Under the pieces are notes generated by a model that had not been told where the DNA came from, did not search any database, and was given only the letters and a program-made list of their open reading frames with translations. A DNA stretch of 64,000 nucleotides from Campanula takesimana. Taxonomy: Eukaryota; Streptophyta; Magnoliopsida; Asterales; Campanulaceae. Positions within the stretch are counted from its first letter, which is position 1. The number at the start of each line of letters is the position of its first letter. The position numbers and the translations under genes are program-made. The DNA lies in NCBI GenBank assembly GCA_026119855.1, contig JAOWBW010000561.1:496001-560000 (forward strand). The letters are read 5' to 3'. Below are positions 11,726 to 23,717 of this stretch, one piece after another.

Positions 11726-12233
11726 CTTGAAATGGACAAGTCTTGTAGTAATATAATATATATATGCTTGAGAGGACAAGCCTTACAAGAATGTAAATAA
11801 GAACAAGTAATATTATTAACAAAGCAAAATAGAGTTGAGATGAAGAGAGGATGGGGGAAGGGGACCTCACCTATGATGGTTCTAGTCTATCTTCCTTTCC
11901 TTCACTCAATTATAAGGGTGATCTCTCTCCCAGACACAATTTCTGCAGAGTTTCCCTTGTCTAAACAATATTCTTCCCCCCCTAAAATGATCAGCATGGG
12001 GTTCAATTTATAGAGGCTGAGGGTGCCCAACATAACCGTACGGCTAGGGACCTCATATGCCCAAACCATCCGTACGACTCGACTTGGCGAGATTCTGGAT
12101 TTTTCTAAGTTTAATTCAAGTTCAGTCCTGGAATATTAGGTTTATCCTAGTGAGGTCCTGGTCCATTAGTTTATCCCTAAATGGTACCAAAAATTCCTCT
12201 AAGGTAGGTCAATTTCAGATTGGGGTGCTTAAA
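10703..12233 (-). repeat. TatB 3' LTR
   Basis: Starts TGTAAGGATCC and matches 45928-47484 over its whole length. Its last bases read CTTAAA where the other copy has CTTACA, so the terminal CA is mutated. Contains GT microsatellite (about 10937-10954), AT microsatellite (about 11697-11724), a minus-strand TATA box (12007-12012) and the CCGTACGG-type pair at 12036 and 12070; a further CCGTACGG lies near 11080. Confidence 0.88.
12007..12079 (-). promoter_or_regulatory. TatB 3' LTR promoter: TATA box plus CCGTACGG pair
   Basis: Minus-strand TATAAA at 12007-12012. Upstream are CCGTACGG (12036) and CCGTACGA (12070), 34 nt apart. The other LTR has the same arrangement: TATA 47259-47264, boxes at 47288 (CCATACGG) and 47322. 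Confidence 0.5.
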
Positions 12234-12718
12234 GAGCCCCTCGGCAACGTCGCTTTTGAAGAAAGCGGGGTTGTCGACAAAACAAGCATCCCAATCTGAT
12301 GGGAGGACGGCTTGGCCGATTTGGTCTATGGCTGGACCTAGAGGTTTAGGATTCCTACATATCCCTATTCGAGGGAATCAAGCTTAACATAGTTTGGGTG
12401 AGAGATTTTAAGGCTACTCAAACCTATGGGCCTTAGGTGGATATTCATTCATCCTTTCCTAAACAGGCATGGCTCAAAGGCCGGAGTTGGTCAACTTGGC
12501 TCTATTCGTAGAGGGTCGACTCAAGGAATGGGCATGGCTCAGAGGCTCAAATAATGGGCATGGCTCAGAGGCTGGGCTCGATCGACTAGGCTCTATCGGA
12601 GAGGGTCGACTCAAGGGTAACTGGTCTTATGTCCGACTAAGGACTGCCGGGCCACATTGGTCAATTTGGTCAACTTTTCTCATGGCGGAGGGTCGACTAC
12701 ACAAATTGGTCTTACGTA
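12234..12718 (-). other. TatB 3' interior before the tandem array
   Basis: Begins with the minus-strand polypurine tract GCCGAGGGGCTC (12234-12245). Holds two imperfect copies of a unit with GGCATGGCTCARAGGC and GAGGGTCGACTCAAGG (about 12468-12530 and 12541-12622) and a third fragment near 12670. No coding similarity seen. Confidence 0.6.
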
Positions 12719-14718
12719 TCTCTAGACCGCCATCATAATGATAGGTTTTCTCTAACCTGGCCACTCTCGGGGGACAAAGGTTTTCTTAACCTAATCATGA
12801 CTATACTGGTCTTACGCCCTACCAAGGGCTGCCGTCACAATGATAGGTTTTCTCTAACCTGGCCACTCTCGGGGGACAAAGGCTTTCTTAACCTAATCAT
12901 GAGTATACTTGTCTTACGACCTACCAAGGGCTGTCGAGGCAATAACATCTTAACTTTCATCCTGGACTTACGAGGTACGGCCGGGACTTTCATGATTTCA
13001 CTTTCTTCCCTGGACTTACGAAGTACGGCCGGGCCAACAAAAATCCAATGGTCTTACGCCACGCCAGATGGCCAAGGACGAATCTCACAAAACCTAATGG
13101 TCTTACGTCACACCGGACCGCCAAAGGACAGGTCTAACCTAATAGACTTATGTCATTCCGGACTGCTAAAGGACAATTTTAACCTAATGGACTTATGTCA
13201 TTTCAGACTGCCAAAGGACAATTTTAACCTAATGGAATTATGTCATTCTGGACTGCCAAAGGGAAATTTTCACCGAACCTAATGGTCTTACGTCACGCCT
13301 GACGGCCAAAGGGCATAATCTCACTAAACCTAATGGTCTTACGTCACTCCGGACGGCCAAAGGGCAATTTTCACCGAACCTAATGGTCTTACGTCACGCC
13401 GGACGGCCAAAGGGCATAATCTCACTAAACCTAATGGTCTTACGTCACGCCGGACGGCCAAAGGACAATTTTAACATAATGGACTTATGTCATTCCGGAC
13501 TGCCAAAGGAAAATTTTAACCTAATGGACTTATGTCATTCCGGACTGCCAAAGGACAATTTTAACCTAATGGACTTATGTCATTCCGGATTGCCAAAGGG
13601 CAATTTCACCGAACCTAATAGTCTTACCTCACGCCGGATGGCCAAAGCGCAATTTTAACCTAATGGACTTATGTCATTCTGGACTGCCAAAGGACATAAT
13701 CTCACGAAACCTAATGGTCTTACGTCACACCGGACGACCAAAGGACAGGTCTAACCTAATGGACTTATGTCATTCCGGACTGCTAAAGGACAATTTTAAC
13801 CTAATGGACTTATGTCATTCCGGACTGCCAAAGGACAATTTTAACCTAATGGACTTATGTCATTTCGGACTACCAAAGGACAATTTTAACTTAATGGACT
13901 TATGTCATTCCGGACTGCCAAAGGACAATTTTAACCTAATGGACTTATGTCATTCCGGACTGCCAAAGGACAATTTTAACCTAATGGACTTATGTCATTC
14001 CGGACTGCCAAAGGACAATTTTAACCTGGACTTACGAATCACGGCCGGGCTAAAATTCACAAAGCTTAAACTTTTAACCTGGACTTAAGAATTACGGCCG
14101 GGCTAATTTCATAAAGTTCAAACTCTTAACCTGGACTTACGAATTACGGCCAGATTAATTCAAATTCTTAACCTGGGCTTACGAAGCGTGGCCGGGCTAA
14201 ATTTCATAAAGTTCAAACTCTTAACCTGGGCTTACGAAGCGTGGCCGGGTTAATTCAAATTCTTAACCTGGGCTTACAAAGCGCGGCCGGGTTAATTCAA
14301 ATTTTTAACCTTGGCTTACGAATTACGGCCGGGTAATTCAAATTCTTAACCTGGGCTTACGAAGCGCGGCCGGGCTAAATTCAAATTTTTAACCTGGGCT
14401 TACGAATTACGGCCGGGTTAATTCAAATTCTTAACCTGGGCTTACGAAGCGCGGCCGGGTTAATTCAAATTTTTAACCTGGGCTTATGAATTACGGCCGG
14501 GTTAATTCAAATTCTTAACCTGGTCTTATGAAGCGGGGCCGGGTTAATTTTACAAAGCTTAAACTCTTAACCTGGACTTACGAAGCACGGCCGGGTTAAT
14601 TTCACAAAGCTTAAACTCTTAACCTGGACTTACAAAGTGCGGCCGGGTTAATTTCACAAAGCTTAAACTCTTAACCTGGACTTACGAAGCGCGGCCGGGC
14701 GAAATTCATATTCTTAAC
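12719..14718. repeat. TatB tandem array 1 (three sub-families)
   Basis: Three consecutive tandem blocks: units of about 106 bp (12719-12935; TGATAGGTTTTCTCTAACC), units of mostly 45 bp (about 12990-14030; consensus around ACTTATGTCATTCCGGACTG), and units of about 42-45 bp (14026-14718; CTTACGAAGCGCGGCCGGG). All share a CTTACG/CTTATG core followed by a GC-rich word, so they probably derive from one ancestor. CopA split the array; the 106-bp type resumes at 23064. Because 45 is divisible by three, long repetitive frames appear here that are not genes. Confidence 0.85.
14714..14718. other. CopA target site duplication, left copy
   Basis: TTAAC, matching 23059-23063 at the right end. It lies 49 bp outside the left LTR because of the inverted extra segment at 14719-14767. 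Confidence 0.75.
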
Positions 14719-14824
14719 TATTGGGTTTTATTCATGTCTATATTCCGCTGCGCAAGAATGCAATTACTGTTGGGTTTCGTGCAATCATGCGCAGCGGAAT
14801 ATAGACATGAATAAAACCCAATAG
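14718..14824. repeat. 37-bp perfect inverted repeat at the CopA outer end
   Basis: Bases 14718-14754 are the exact reverse complement of 14788-14824, which lie inside the LTR. The spacer (14755-14787) includes the first 20 LTR bases. Only this end of CopA has it. The right end goes straight from LTR to TTAAC. Confidence 0.85.
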
Positions 14825-16135
14825 CCTAGATCCGCTATGAACAATAATTCATAATAAAAAGATGAAAGAAACTAACCCTTGTAGATCGTTATGTAAAACT
14901 TGGATTAAGCGTTAAGACAAATGCCCTCTACCGGTGATCCACACAACGAACAGATTTCAAAAACGCCTTCTTGAACTTGACTGCTAGGTCTTCGGATTGA
15001 TCAACGATGTTGAAGAACGATTCTTCAAAGCTCCTAATTATTATTGTGACTTGATAATTGAGATTAATCAATCACAATAACCCAAGAATATAATGTGTGA
15101 TTTCTTTCTCTAAGAAAGACTTTTGAATTGATCAAATCAACAACTAGGGAACAATTCCTGTCAGTCTGTATTTATATTCAAGGGGTTTTAGAAACCTTTA
15201 GGACTTAGGTTTTCTTCTTCAACAAGAGTTTTCCTAAAAACTGATTCTGCCGGCAAAACCATCCGTACGGATGTTTCTGGAAGCATCCTGATTCATCCGT
15301 ACGGATCCTTTCAACATGATCCGTTTTACTTCGTTTTTCGCTCCTTTTAATTATCTGTTCTGCGTGTGTGACCCAATACGATTATACTAAGTTGGCAACG
15401 AGTCCGAACCAGTCAAACCTCATAAGTCATAAGCGGACTCTAGCAAGCCATTATGACTACCCAATTAGTATAACTTTGAACTCCAAAGTTTCCTAAAATA
15501 GAACATAACACAATATCTTTGTTACACGATGTCTATTGAACGTAAGCCATGGTCAATGGTCAACATACATTTGTTCAATGCTTTCTCGATCCCGAATGTA
15601 TTGATAATACAAATCTTATTTGAGCACGGCCATGCATTTCATCAATACCATTCATCGAGTGGCCAAAGCTTGACATCTCTCTTGACGAGGAACAAATCCC
15701 ATCTTGGCTTATTACTCTTCCCTACATGATTCCGATTATGCCAATCATATTCTTTATAGCTATCCGGTTAGGGACAACGTTTGAATATGTCAAACGTAAT
15801 GTTCATCATGTGGAAGACTGTAATAACCTCAGGTCTAAAGATTCCAGTGATATAACTATATGAGACTTAATTATGACATTGTGACCATGACATAAATCTC
15901 ATAGGGGTCAGTCCAGTATTTGTTCTCCAACAAATACCCATAAATCTAATTGTAACCCATACACCATAATCACCATATGATTATCTATTAAACATATACT
16001 AATAATTAATCATAATTATCAGGAACGGGGATTATTATAATAAACATGCAAAAGACATAATAATCAAACATTCAATATCTTTATAAATAATAACATTTGT
16101 TTTACAAACAACATGCCTAGGGCATAACACCAACA
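14768..16135 (-). repeat. CopA 3' LTR
   Basis: TGTTGG...CCAACA, 1368 bp. Minus-strand TATA box TATAAATA at 15169-15176; CCGTACGG boxes at 15263 and 15297. The minus-strand purine tract CAAGTGGGAGAT (16136-16147) lies just outside and is the polypurine tract. Confidence 0.9.
15169..15306 (-). promoter_or_regulatory. CopA LTR promoter: TATA box plus ATCCGTACGGAT pair
   Basis: Minus-strand TATAAATA (15169-15176). The palindromes ATCCGTACGGAT at 15261 and 15295 lie about 85-130 nt upstream, 34 nt apart. The 5' LTR copy has TATA at 22092-22099 and boxes at 22185 and 22219, the first reading ...CGGTT. Confidence 0.5.
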
Positions 16136-16155
16136 ATCTCCCACTTGTACTAGGC

Positions 16156-16938
16156 CTAATTAATGTATCGAATACCCATAGACCTAACATGACCATCATG
16201 CTTTGCTTGCGGAAGACCCTTTGTCAATGGGTCTGCAATATTATCATCAGTTGGTACTCTGCATATATTTACGTCTCCTCTATCAACGATCTCTCGAATG
16301 ATATGAAAACGCCTAAGTATGTGTTTGGATTTCTGATGCGATCTAGGTTCCTTTGCTTGAGCAATAGCACCATTATTATCACAATAAAGTTCTATTGGAT
16401 TAGCAATGCTAGGAACCACCTCTAGTTCACCAATGAACTTTTTAATCCAAACAACCTCTTTAGCAGCATCAGATGCAGCAATATACTCAGCTTCAGTTGT
16501 AGAATCTGCCACGGTACTTTGCTTAGAACTCTTCCAGCTAACAGCACCTCCATTGAGCACAAATACAAATCCAGATTGCGATCTAGAATCATCCTTGTCG
16601 GTTTGGAAGCTTGCATCTGTGTATCCACTTACAACAAGATCATCTTCCTTTTCTCCATATACCAAGAACGAATCTTTAGTCCTTCGCAAGTACTTAAGAA
16701 TCGTCTTGACTGCAATCCAGTGACTCTCACCAGGATCTGATTGGTATCTGCTCGTCATGCTTAAAGCATACGAGACATCGGGTCTAGTACATATCATGGC
16801 ATACATGATTGATCCAATTGCGGAAGCATATGGAATCCCAATCATTCTATCACGCTCATCAGTTGTCTTAGGACACTGATTCTTGCTTAGAGATATACCA
16901 TAACCTACTGGCAAATTTCCTCTCTTAGAGTTTTCCAT
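16156..16938 (-). pseudogene. CopA RNase H and RT end
   Basis: The last part of the copia polyprotein, open over 260 codons. RT C-terminal motifs: IPYASAIGSIMYAM and TRPDVSYAL. RNase H shows SGYTDASFQ (first Asp), TTEAEYIAAS (Glu) and ELYCDNNGAI (Asp), then the copia C-terminal run SKHILRRFHIIREIV. The domain itself looks intact, but it is separated from RT by a frameshift and stops, so it cannot be made as part of a polyprotein. Confidence 0.88.
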
Positions 16939-18080
16939 TCAGAATCTCTTAAGAAACTTTGTCAATATATGTATCTTGACTTGAACCAATCAATTTCTTG
17001 GATCTATCACGATAGATCCTTATGCCAAGGATGTAAGCAGCTTCTCCCATATCTTTCATTGAGAAACACTTTCCTAACCATGTCTTTACAGACTGCAATG
17101 TAGGAATGTCGTTTCCAATGAGTAATATGTATCAACATATAGCACAAGAAATAGTACTATGCTCCCACTAATCTTCTTGTATACACAAGGTTCATCTTCG
17201 TTCTTGATAAAACCAAACTCTTTGACCGATTCATCAAATCGAAGATTCCAACTCCTAGAGGCTTGCTTCAATCCATAAATGGATCTTTGCAATTTGCATA
17301 CTTTGTTAGAATTTTCTGGAATTACAAAACCTTCAGGTTGTGTCATATAAACATCCTCAAGTAAGTTCCCGTTAAGGAGCGCTGTTTTGACATCCATTTG
17401 CCATATCTCATAGTCAAAATATGCGGCTATCGAAAGTAAAATTCTTATAGACTTGATCATTGCTACGGGCGAAAAGGTTTCATCATAGTCGAATCCATGA
17501 ATCTGCCTATAGCCTTTCGCTACAAGTCTAGCTTTATAAGTATGCACCTTACCATCCATGTCAGTTTTCCTTTTGACAACCCACTTGCATCCTATGGTAA
17601 TTACACCATCGGGCACATCAATCAAGTTCCAAACTTGATTGTCATAAATGACTTAATTTCAGATTCCATGGCTCCAAGCCATTTATCTGAATCAGGAGCG
17701 AACATCGGTTCTTGGTAGGAAGTAGTTTCGTCATCAACTATGACTTCCACTTCATTGCTATCCGTCATGAGAAATCCATATCTCTCAGGTTCGGATCGCA
17801 CCCTACCAGTTTTGCGAGGAACTTGAGTATTCTGAATAGGTTCCACAACACCTTGTGAAACTTGTTCAGATCCAACATTTTGTTCCACATTATTTTCAGG
17901 TTCTCGAACTTCTTCGAGAATAATTTTACTCCAACTAATTTCTTTGGAGAGAAACTCTTTCTCTAGAAAAGTACCATCTCGGGCAACAAACACTTTGTTG
18001 TCCGTGCGGTTGTAAAAGTAATAACCCTTAGTTTCCTTAGGGTAACCCACAAAATAACACTTTGTCAGATTTTGGTGCAA
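16939..18080 (-). pseudogene. CopA reverse transcriptase, frameshifted
   Basis: Copia RT in two frames. 17622-18080 carries the integrase-RT linker and the start of RT (RSEPERYGFL, DSDKWLGAMESEIKS). 17086-17625 carries WVVKRKTDMDGKVHTYKARL, DYDETFSPVA, QMDVKTALLNG and YGLKQASRSW. The catalytic YVDD box is cut: after LYVD the frame shifts near 17115-17130, so the second Asp is lost. A second frameshift lies near 17640. The segment 16939-17085 contains further stops. Confidence 0.87.
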
Positions 18081-19590
18081 GTTTGTCAGAGATCATTCTC
18101 TTAACATAAGCATCACAACCCCAAATCTTCATGAAAGACAAACTAGGTTTTCTTCCAGTCCACATCTCATATGGAGTCTTTGGAACAGATTTAGTTGGAA
18201 TTCTATTTAGTGTAAGAGCAGCAGTTTCTAGTGCATGTCCCCAAAAGGTTAAAGGAAGATCAACTTGACTCATCATGGAGTGGATCATATCTAATAAAGT
18301 CCTATTTCTCTGCTCAGACACACCATTCCATTGTGGTGTTTCAGGTGGAGTTAATTGTGAAACAATTCCACAATCTTTAAGATGATTGTCAAATTCTTGG
18401 CTTAAATATTCTCCACCTCGATCAGATCGAAGTGCCTTAATATTTTTACCAAGTTGATTTTGTACTTAATTTTGAAATATTCTAATTATCTCAAAAGATT
18501 CACTTTTATGTTTCATTAAGTAGACATAGCCATATCTACTAAAATCATCAGTAAAAGTTATGAAGTATTGATATCCTCCCCTAGCACTGCTGCTCATTGG
18601 TCCACACACATCAGTATGTATGAGTCCCAATAAGTCACTAGCCCTTTCACTACTCTTAGTAAAAGGTTCCTTAGTCATTTTTCCAAGTAAACAAGACTCA
18701 CAAGTTTCATATGAATCAAAGTCATGTGAATCTAAAAGTCCGTCCCCATGGAGTTTTGAGATACGCTTCTCATTAATATGACCAAGACGGCAATGCCACA
18801 AGTAAGTATGATTTACATCATTAGGCTTGGATTTCTTATTTACATTATAAATATTCTCATTATTTCCATTCTCAATATCAAGAACATAAAGGCCATTAAA
18901 TGAACATGCAGTACAATAAAGCATATCATTTAAATAAATAGAAAACTTCTTATTTTTAATAAGAAAACTATAACCTTCATTATCCAAACAAGAAACTGAA
19001 ATAATATTTCTACTCAAATCCGGAACGTAATAACAATTGTTCAAAACAAGAATTAATCTGCTAGGTAAAATGACATCATATGTTCCTACGGCTAATGCAG
19101 CAACTCTTGCTCCATTCCCCACGCGTTAGTCCACTTCGCCATCTTTGAGTAGCCTCCTATTCCTTAGTGCCTACACATTCAAACAAATGTAAGATCCACA
19201 TCCGGTATCTAATACCCAGGAACTAGAAGTAGAAAGTAGAATATCTATAACATAGATACCTGAAGTAGACACAGTCCCACTGCTCTTCTTCTTCTTTAAC
19301 TCTTCCTTGTAAACCTTGCAATTTCTTTTCCAATGACCAATCTCATTGCAGTGGAAACAGATTGTATCCTTTTGGGAAGTAGGTTTAGCCACATCAACAT
19401 TGGCAACAATTGCCTTGCCAATCTTGGGTTTGACAACTTTTGTCTTAACCCCTTTGCCTTTGCCTTTGCCTTTAGAGCCTTTTCTTCCTTTTGTCACTAC
19501 GAGCACAGGAGCGACTTCTTTACCGATTTTCTTTTCCGCTGTCTTTAGCATCCCATGCAACTCAGACAGGGACTTATCCATCCCATGCAT
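18037..19590 (-). pseudogene. CopA gag end, protease and integrase, with stops
   Basis: One minus-strand frame with three in-frame stops: TAG 19171-19173, TAA near 19125, TAA 18466-18468. Order: Lys-rich gag end, zinc knuckle CFHCNEIGHWKRNC, protease motif WVLDTGCGSYIC (D-T-G), integrase zinc finger (HCRLGHINEKR, CESCLLGK), then catalytic TDVCGPM and FTDDFSRYG. The third acidic region (WNGVSEQRNRTLLDM) follows the last stop at about 18280-18330. A frameshift near 18060 leads into RT. Copia order gag-PR-IN-RT-RH is clear. Confidence 0.88.
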
Positions 19591-20132
19591 ATTAAATTCA
19601 TGACGAACTGATTATAGCTTTTGGGCAATGAATTAAGAATAAAATCAGTGGCCAACTCAACATCAATGGGATGGCCAAGCCTCTCTAGATGCTCAAAGTG
19701 AGCCTTCATCTTCAAAACATGAGGGCCCACAGACTGCCCTTCGCTCATCTTGCATGAGACCAAGGCATCTATAGTGTCGAACCTCTCTTGCCTTGCTTGT
19801 TCTTGAAACATATCTTTCAACGAAGCAGCAAGGTCAAATGCCTCCAAGTGTTCAAGAGTCTTCTGAAGCTCTGGACACATGGCCGCAAGCATAAGACAAC
19901 CCACCTCACGAGAATCACTTTTGTGTTTCTTGTAGGCGTTTCTCTCATCCTTGGGTGCATTAGAAGCAGGTTCCTCTTCAGGAACGGGCTCATCAAGAAT
20001 ATAGAGCTTGTCCTCATGCTTTAGAACAATTCTAAGGCTCCGGATCCAATCCATGTAGTTAGCTCCATTTTCTTGAAGTTTTTCCTTCTCAAGGATAGAT
20101 CGCAATGATAAAGAACCAGTACTTTGAGCCAT
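19545..20132 (-). pseudogene. CopA gag, 5' part
   Basis: Starts MAQSTGSLSLRSILEKEKL, the beginning of a family of plant copia Gag proteins. It contains the capsid-like region (NYMDWIRSLRIVLKHEDKL, AMCPELQKTLEHLEAFDLAASL, SYNQFVMNL). It then shifts frame near 19600, where the knuckle-containing frame (to 19590) takes over. Without that shift it would encode a Gag of ordinary size. Confidence 0.87.
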
Positions 20133-21677
20133 TATCTACAATTATGCAAACATATAATTAAATATAAGTACTAACTTAATTAAAGATATTATAAGTATTT
20201 CACAAATACTCCCACTAAATTATATAACCTTCAAATACATCCAATGTATCATATAATTTAAATGGGCTAAGATCCAACTTTAATTTAATTTCAAGTCCGC
20301 TTTGGCGATACTGCTCAAAATTAAATTAATTAGGTAGACAACTCCTTCTCAATTATATCATATATGACTCTTAGATCCTTTATGAGATTTAGACATCATA
20401 TGTCTAACACATTTCAATCTCATCTGTGCCTTAGGCCGAAAACTTTGTCTTTTGATAGCCCAATTAAGTCAAACCATTTTTAATGTATAGGAATCACTCT
20501 TTCCTCATCTTACTCATAGATGAATAGAATTAATGTGCCTCGCTTTGCCAGAGCCCGCATAAAACTACCCATGTACTCATAAGTGTTTTAATCATGGATT
20601 GGCACTTAACTTAAATTTTAAGAAGGTTCACACACATAAAGTTAATCAATTAACCGAATTAATTTTATGTGACAATAGTTGCGCTAGTTAAGGATTAAAG
20701 TCTGAAACCTTTGAGATTACTCCAATCTTAAACTCCTTTAAGATTCTAATCTCTATGTCTGGACTTCTGAACTTACATCTATTTCAGGAAACACGGTTTC
20801 AAAGACCAGCCATCTGAAATGGATCAAATCAGTATAGTCCAAACCTTCTGCAGAGCATCTTGAAATTGAGAGCACAAACCGTACGGTCGAAACTAAGACA
20901 AAAGTTATCCACATTCCCGTACTAGGATCAAGAAACCAAGCAACTTCTCTATACGGTCGAAACTAAGCCAAAAGGCATCCACATTACCGTATAGATTGGC
21001 CACTTGTCTCAAGATCTTTCATTGTCTCTTAATCTCACAGATTACAACAGTTCTAAACTCTTTAGAACTCTGATTTCTGCAGTTACTTTGAATTCTTCAT
21101 AGAAAACTATTTTAGGAAACACGGTTTCGAAAACCAGCCGTCTGAAACCAGTTTCTGTTTCCAGGTTCGAATTTTGCAAACAATTTGCAGAACAATCTGA
21201 ACATGAGAAGTCAAAATGAAATCTGGGAGTGAACCAAACCATCCGTACGGATTTGCTTGGAGGCTCCCAAACCAGCCGTACGGATTCTTAGGTAGAATCC
21301 CAGTTTTTCCAGATTTTCAGATTTCAAAAATTCGATCAATCTTAATATCGTGTTTATACATAATCAGATTACAAAAACATGAAATTGCAGATTACGAACT
21401 TTAACCCATCTAATTCATATATTCAACAACCAATTTATTTCACATAGAAATTAGATCAAGATCATCAATAAAATAATCCAATTATAACATGATAATCTAA
21501 GCATGCAATCATACATATTAATCAAATCAATATTACAACCACATCAACTAGCATGCATATTTTATATCTCATATAAAATTAATCACATAAATTCATCTAT
21601 CTCATGATCATACCAATTAAATAATCGCATTAAATAATTATATCATGATAATATTAGAATTATTGATCATCAACGGG
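20133..21677 (-). other. CopA 5' leader
   Basis: 1.5-kb untranslated leader, AT-rich, no credible gene. It carries a CCGTACGG pair (21243, 21276; 33 nt apart), a single ACCGTACGGT (20878), and a duplicated stretch with ACGGTCGAAACTAAG (20884 and 20953). Confidence 0.7.
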
Positions 21678-21689
21678 GCTCTGATACCA
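21678..21689 (-). other. CopA primer binding site
   Basis: TGGTATCAGAGC on the minus strand, one base from the LTR: complementary to the 3' end of plant initiator tRNA-Met, as in most copia elements. Confidence 0.9.
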
Positions 21690-21690
21690 C

Positions 21691-23058
21691 TGTTGGGTTT
21701 CGTGCAATCATGCGCAGCGGAATATAGACATGAATAAAACCCAATAGCCTAGATCCACTATGAACAATAATTCATAATAACAAGATGAAAGAAACTAACC
21801 CTTGTAGATCGTTATGTAAAACTTGGATTACGCGTTAAGACAAACGCCCTCTACCGGTGATCCACACAACGAACAGATTTCAAAAACGCCTTCTTGAACT
21901 TAACTGCTAGGTCTTCGGATTGATCAACGATATTGAAGAACGATTCTTCAAAGCTCCTAATTGTTATTGTGACTTGATAATTGAATTTAATCAATCACAA
22001 TAACCCAAGAATATAATGTGTGATTTCTTTCTCTAAGAAAGACTTTTGAATTGATCAAATCAACAACTAGGGAGCAATTCCCGTCAGTCTGTATTTATAT
22101 TCAAGGGGTTTCAGAAACCCTTTAGGACTTAGGTTTTCTTGTTCAACAAGAGTTTTCCTAAAAACTGATTCTGCCGGCAAAACCATCCGTACGGTTGCTT
22201 CTGGAAGCATCCAGATTCATCCGTACGGATCCTTTCAGCCGGATCCGTTTTACTTCGTCTTTCGCTCCTTTTAATTATTTGTTCTACGTGTGTGACCCAA
22301 TAGGATTATACTAAGTTGGCAACGAGTCCGAACCAGTCAAACCTCGTAAGTCATAAGAAGACTCTAGCAAGCCATTATGACTACCCAATTAGTATAACTT
22401 TGAACTCCAAAGTTTCCTAAAATAAAACATAACAGAATCTCTTTGTTACACGATGTCTATTGAACGTAAGCCATGGTCAATGGTCAACATACATTTGTTC
22501 AATGCTTTCTCGATCCCGAATGTATTGATAATACAAATCTTATTTGAGCACGGCCATGCATTTCATCAATACCATTCATCGAGTGGCCAGAGCTTGACAT
22601 CTCTCTTGACCAGGAACAAATCCCATCTTGGCTTATTACTCTTCCCTACATGATTCCGATTATGCCAATCATATTCTTTATAGCTATCCGGTTAGGGATA
22701 ACGTTTGAATATGTCAAACGTAATGTTCATCATGTGGAAGACTGTAATAACCTCAGGTCTAAAGATTCCAGTGATATAACTATATGAGACTTAATTATGA
22801 CATTGTGACCTTGACATAAATCTCATAGGGGTCAGTCCAGTATTTGTTCTCCAACAAATACCCATAAGTCTAATTGTATCCATACACCATAATCACCATA
22901 TGATTATCTATTAAACTTATACTAATAATTAATCATAATTATCAGGAACGGGGATTATTATAATAAACATGCAAAAGACATAATAATCAAACATTCAATA
23001 TCTTTATAAATAATAACATTTGTTTTACAAACAACATGCCTAGGGCATAACACCAACA
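21691..23058 (-). repeat. CopA 5' LTR
   Basis: TGTTGG...CCAACA, 1368 bp, nearly identical to 14768-16135; followed directly by the target duplication TTAAC (23059-23063). A 66-codon frame occurs in both LTR copies only because the LTR is duplicated. Confidence 0.9.
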
Positions 23059-23063
23059 TTAAC

Positions 23064-23317
23064 CTAACATGACTATACTGGTCTTACGTCCTACCAAGGA
23101 CTGCCGTCACAATGATAGGTTTTCTCTAACCTGACCACTCTCAGGGACAAAGGTTTTCTTAACCTAACATGACTATACTGGTCTTACATCCTACCAAGGA
23201 CTGCCGTCACAATGATAGGTTTTCTCTAACCTTACCACTCTCGGGGACAATGGTTTTCTTAACCTAACATGACTATACTGGTCTTACGTCCTACCAAGGA
23301 CTACCGTCACAAACATT
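23064..23317. repeat. TatB tandem array 1, continuation
   Basis: Two and a half more units of the 106-bp type (TGACTATACTGGTCTTAC ... TGATAGGTTTTCTCTAACC), the part displaced by CopA. Confidence 0.8.
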
Positions 23318-23384
23318 GTTTCACAAAACACTCCCTCAAATGCCCAATGCAATTCCTAATGCAATTTGAAAGGGAAAAAACATA
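23318..23384. repeat. TatB tandem array 2, first unit
   Basis: First unit of a roughly 57-60-bp tandem repeat (CACTCCCTCAAATGCCC ... TTTGAAAGGGAAAAA), here slightly longer. It ends at the TekB target duplication ACATA (23380-23384). The array continues at 31736-31809 and 40614-40905. Confidence 0.8.
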
Positions 23385-23717
23385 TGTCACGACCCAAAAT
23401 CTAGGCTCTATTTTATTAGTAATTAAATGATTATTATTTAATTATTTGCTTATTTATTTATTTAAATTATTATTTATTTAAATAATTATGTGTGCATTTT
23501 ATGTGTCATAATAATTATGCCTAGCATTTTTAATTGAGTCATTTGTGCTAGTGTAGTATTGTTGGGTCTTAATTATTAGTGGGAAGTTGTTTATTTTGAG
23601 TAGTGTAGGGGAGGGGCCGTAAGTGCAACATTTGGAAATAATTTCCCTTCTCCCTCACCTTCTCCCTCACTCTCTCCATCCCATTCCCAGCTCAATCTCT
23701 CTCTCTCTCTACAAAAG

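Larger units (their letters stand above)
14719..23058 (-). mobile_element. CopA: Ty1/copia retrotransposon, defective
   Basis: Minus-strand copia element: 3' LTR 14768-16135, RNase H, RT, integrase, protease and gag in copia order, leader, primer site 21678-21689, 5' LTR 21691-23058. Both LTRs are 1368 bp and about 97-98% alike by eye, so the insertion is fairly young. The coding region nevertheless has several stops and frameshifts. The target duplication TTAAC flanks it. It landed in tandem array 1 of TatB. Confidence 0.9.

Noticed and set aside
12797..14088. Long plus-strand frames with a repeated 15-residue peptide (MDLCHSGLPKDNFNL)
   Set aside because: Product of a 45-bp tandem repeat whose period is a multiple of three. 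No start context, no family similarity, and neighbouring units with other lengths break it.
15529..15729. 66-codon frame present twice (also 22453-22653), suggesting a conserved small gene
   Set aside because: Both copies lie at the same place in the two CopA LTRs and are alike because LTRs are duplicated. The same applies to paired frames in the TekB and TekC LTRs (24813/30460, 32947/39660).
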